From: Halanaerobiales bacterium
Lineage (GTDB): Bacteria; Bacillota_F; Halanaerobiia; DY22613
Reading direction: 5' to 3'
Assembly: GCA_023128035.1 (NCBI GenBank)
Contig: JAGMES010000065.1
Coordinates: 1 to 23,581 of the forward strand
DNA: 23,581 nucleotides
The notes under the pieces: model-generated
The model's input: only the letters and a program-made list of their open reading frames with translations
Database searches by the model: none
Told to the model about the DNA's origin: nothing
Translations under genes and position numbers: made by a program
Shown: positions 23,088 through 23,581 of the stretch, piece after piece
How positions within the stretch are numbered: the first letter of the stretch is position 1
Layout of the letters: each line of letters opens with the position of its first letter

Positions 23088-23446
23088 TTGCTCATGATAA
23101 AAAAAAGGAAGATATGATTGAGTTTGCCCGTAATCACAAAGAAGTTTTATCAAAATGTCAATTATGGGCAACAGGAAGCACGGGGAAACTTTTGATTGAT
23201 AAAGTTGAGTTACCTGTAACCAGGCTTCAATCTGGCCCGATTGGTGGAGATCAACAGATTGGTGCTATGATAGCTACAGAGGATATAGATGCTGTAATAT
23301 TCTTACGTGACCCTCTTACTGCTCAACCTCACGAGCCTGACGTTTCTGCTCTTCTTAGACTCTGCGATGTTCATAATGTTCCTTTAGCTACAAACATGGC
23401 TACAGGTGAGATTGTTATTCGAGCAATTGCATATGATATAAATTAA
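23069..23446 (+). CDS. mgsA: Methylglyoxal synthase
   Basis: MgsA turns dihydroxyacetone phosphate into methylglyoxal and phosphate, a bypass of lower glycolysis under phosphate limitation. In the 125-residue protein the key residues are His9 (IALIAHD), the catalytic Asp61 in [10 protein letters not shown] (Asp71 in E. coli), and His88/Asp91 in QPHEPDV. The shortened tail ends at AYDIN. TTGGAGGG lies within coaE, 7 bases before ATG 23069, so the genes are translationally coupled. Last gene of the operon in this window; no terminator is evident before the MITE copy. Confidence 0.96.
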   Translation: MPRIALIAHDKKKEDMIEFARNHKEVLSKCQLWATGSTGKLLIDKVELPVTRLQSGPIGGDQQIGAMIATEDIDAVIFLRDPLTAQPHEPDVSALLRLCDVHNVPLATNMATGEIVIRAIAYDIN

Positions 23447-23456
23447 GATGAATAAA

Positions 23457-23480
23457 TTTATTAATTAATTTATTAATTAA
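23457..23480. repeat. 12-bp tandem duplication
   Basis: TTTATTAATTAA occurs twice head to tail just after mgsA. Purely A/T; possibly a replication slippage product. Confidence 0.8.
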
Positions 23481-23519
23481 TTAGGAATCAAAACTAAAAT
23501 ATATTAATATAAATAGTAT

Positions 23520-23581
23520 GATTAGCCCACAAAAAGTAGTCGCACAAGAGCTTGCATACCATATAAAGTACTGAAATGGCG
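23520..23581. mobile_element. Second MITE copy, cut by the window edge
   Basis: GATTAGCCCACAAAAAGTA is identical over 19 bases to the inverted right end of the 16020-16138 element. Further in, GCATACCATATAAAGTACTG parallels the other copy's palindrome arm (GCATACTATATATAGTGATG), and the loop TGAAATGGCG parallels TGAAATCGCC. About half the element is visible. The arm sequences have diverged, so the copy is an independent family member. Confidence 0.8.

Noticed and set aside
1..23581. CRISPR array, tRNA or rRNA genes
   Set aside because: No regularly spaced repeats and no tRNA T-loop or rRNA signature sequences were seen on either strand.

Overview
The window reads as chromosomal DNA of a low-GC, anaerobic Firmicute, probably a spore-former of the Clostridia/Halanaerobiia type. 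The reasons are the AT-rich codon use, strong AGGAGG-type ribosome binding sites with frequent TTG/GTG starts, an [FeFe]-hydrogenase maturase (HydE), methylglyoxal synthase, a YtaF-type sporulation membrane protein and a DUF1540 small protein with a sigma-F-like promoter. The species cannot be named from this sequence alone.

Layout. 1-460 holds decayed gene ends (a HEPN-like fragment and an IS21 IstB-like ATPase fragment). 526-2402 carries small membrane and metal-transport genes (a small membrane protein, a half-size GDT1/TMEM165 protein, a CDF exporter) and the DUF1540 gene. 2533-2664 is a 43-residue two-CXXC protein. 2896-9344 is a compact operon hydE-polA-tldD-tldE with a recognisable promoter at 2808-2836. 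9445-9708 is a small zinc-ribbon gene ending in a clear terminator. About 9.8-18.8 kb is an accessory block. 18838-23446 is a housekeeping operon mutM-ABC-F-ytaF-coaE-mgsA, in which coaE and mgsA overlap. polA, mutM, ytaF and coaE are neighbours in Bacillus-type genomes, so the accessory block appears to sit inside an ancestral housekeeping cluster.

The accessory block contains an orphan ParA-like ATPase flanked by palindromes, a lipoprotein trypsin-like protease, and a two-gene RiPP locus on the minus strand (a 36-residue precursor peptide and a PqqD-like/radical SAM/SPASM maturase). It also holds a TnpB-only IS200/IS605-type element whose promoter is overlaid by a LexA/DinR-like box, a 119-bp foldback MITE with a 7-bp target duplication, and an intact MNT-HEPN pair beside a decayed HEPN-MNT pair. 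The rest is gene debris: a lipocalin-like gene with an apparent internal deletion and a 5'-truncated TPR gene.

The most informative reconstruction is a small membrane protein gene (14275-16251) interrupted twice, once by the TnpB element and once by the MITE. Removing both elements at the inferred junctions restores one continuous frame apart from a single early stop. A second, partial MITE copy begins 7.5 kb away and is cut by the right window edge. The leading candidate for an undescribed system is the RiPP locus, because its precursor is too short for routine gene calling and fits no precursor family I can recognise.
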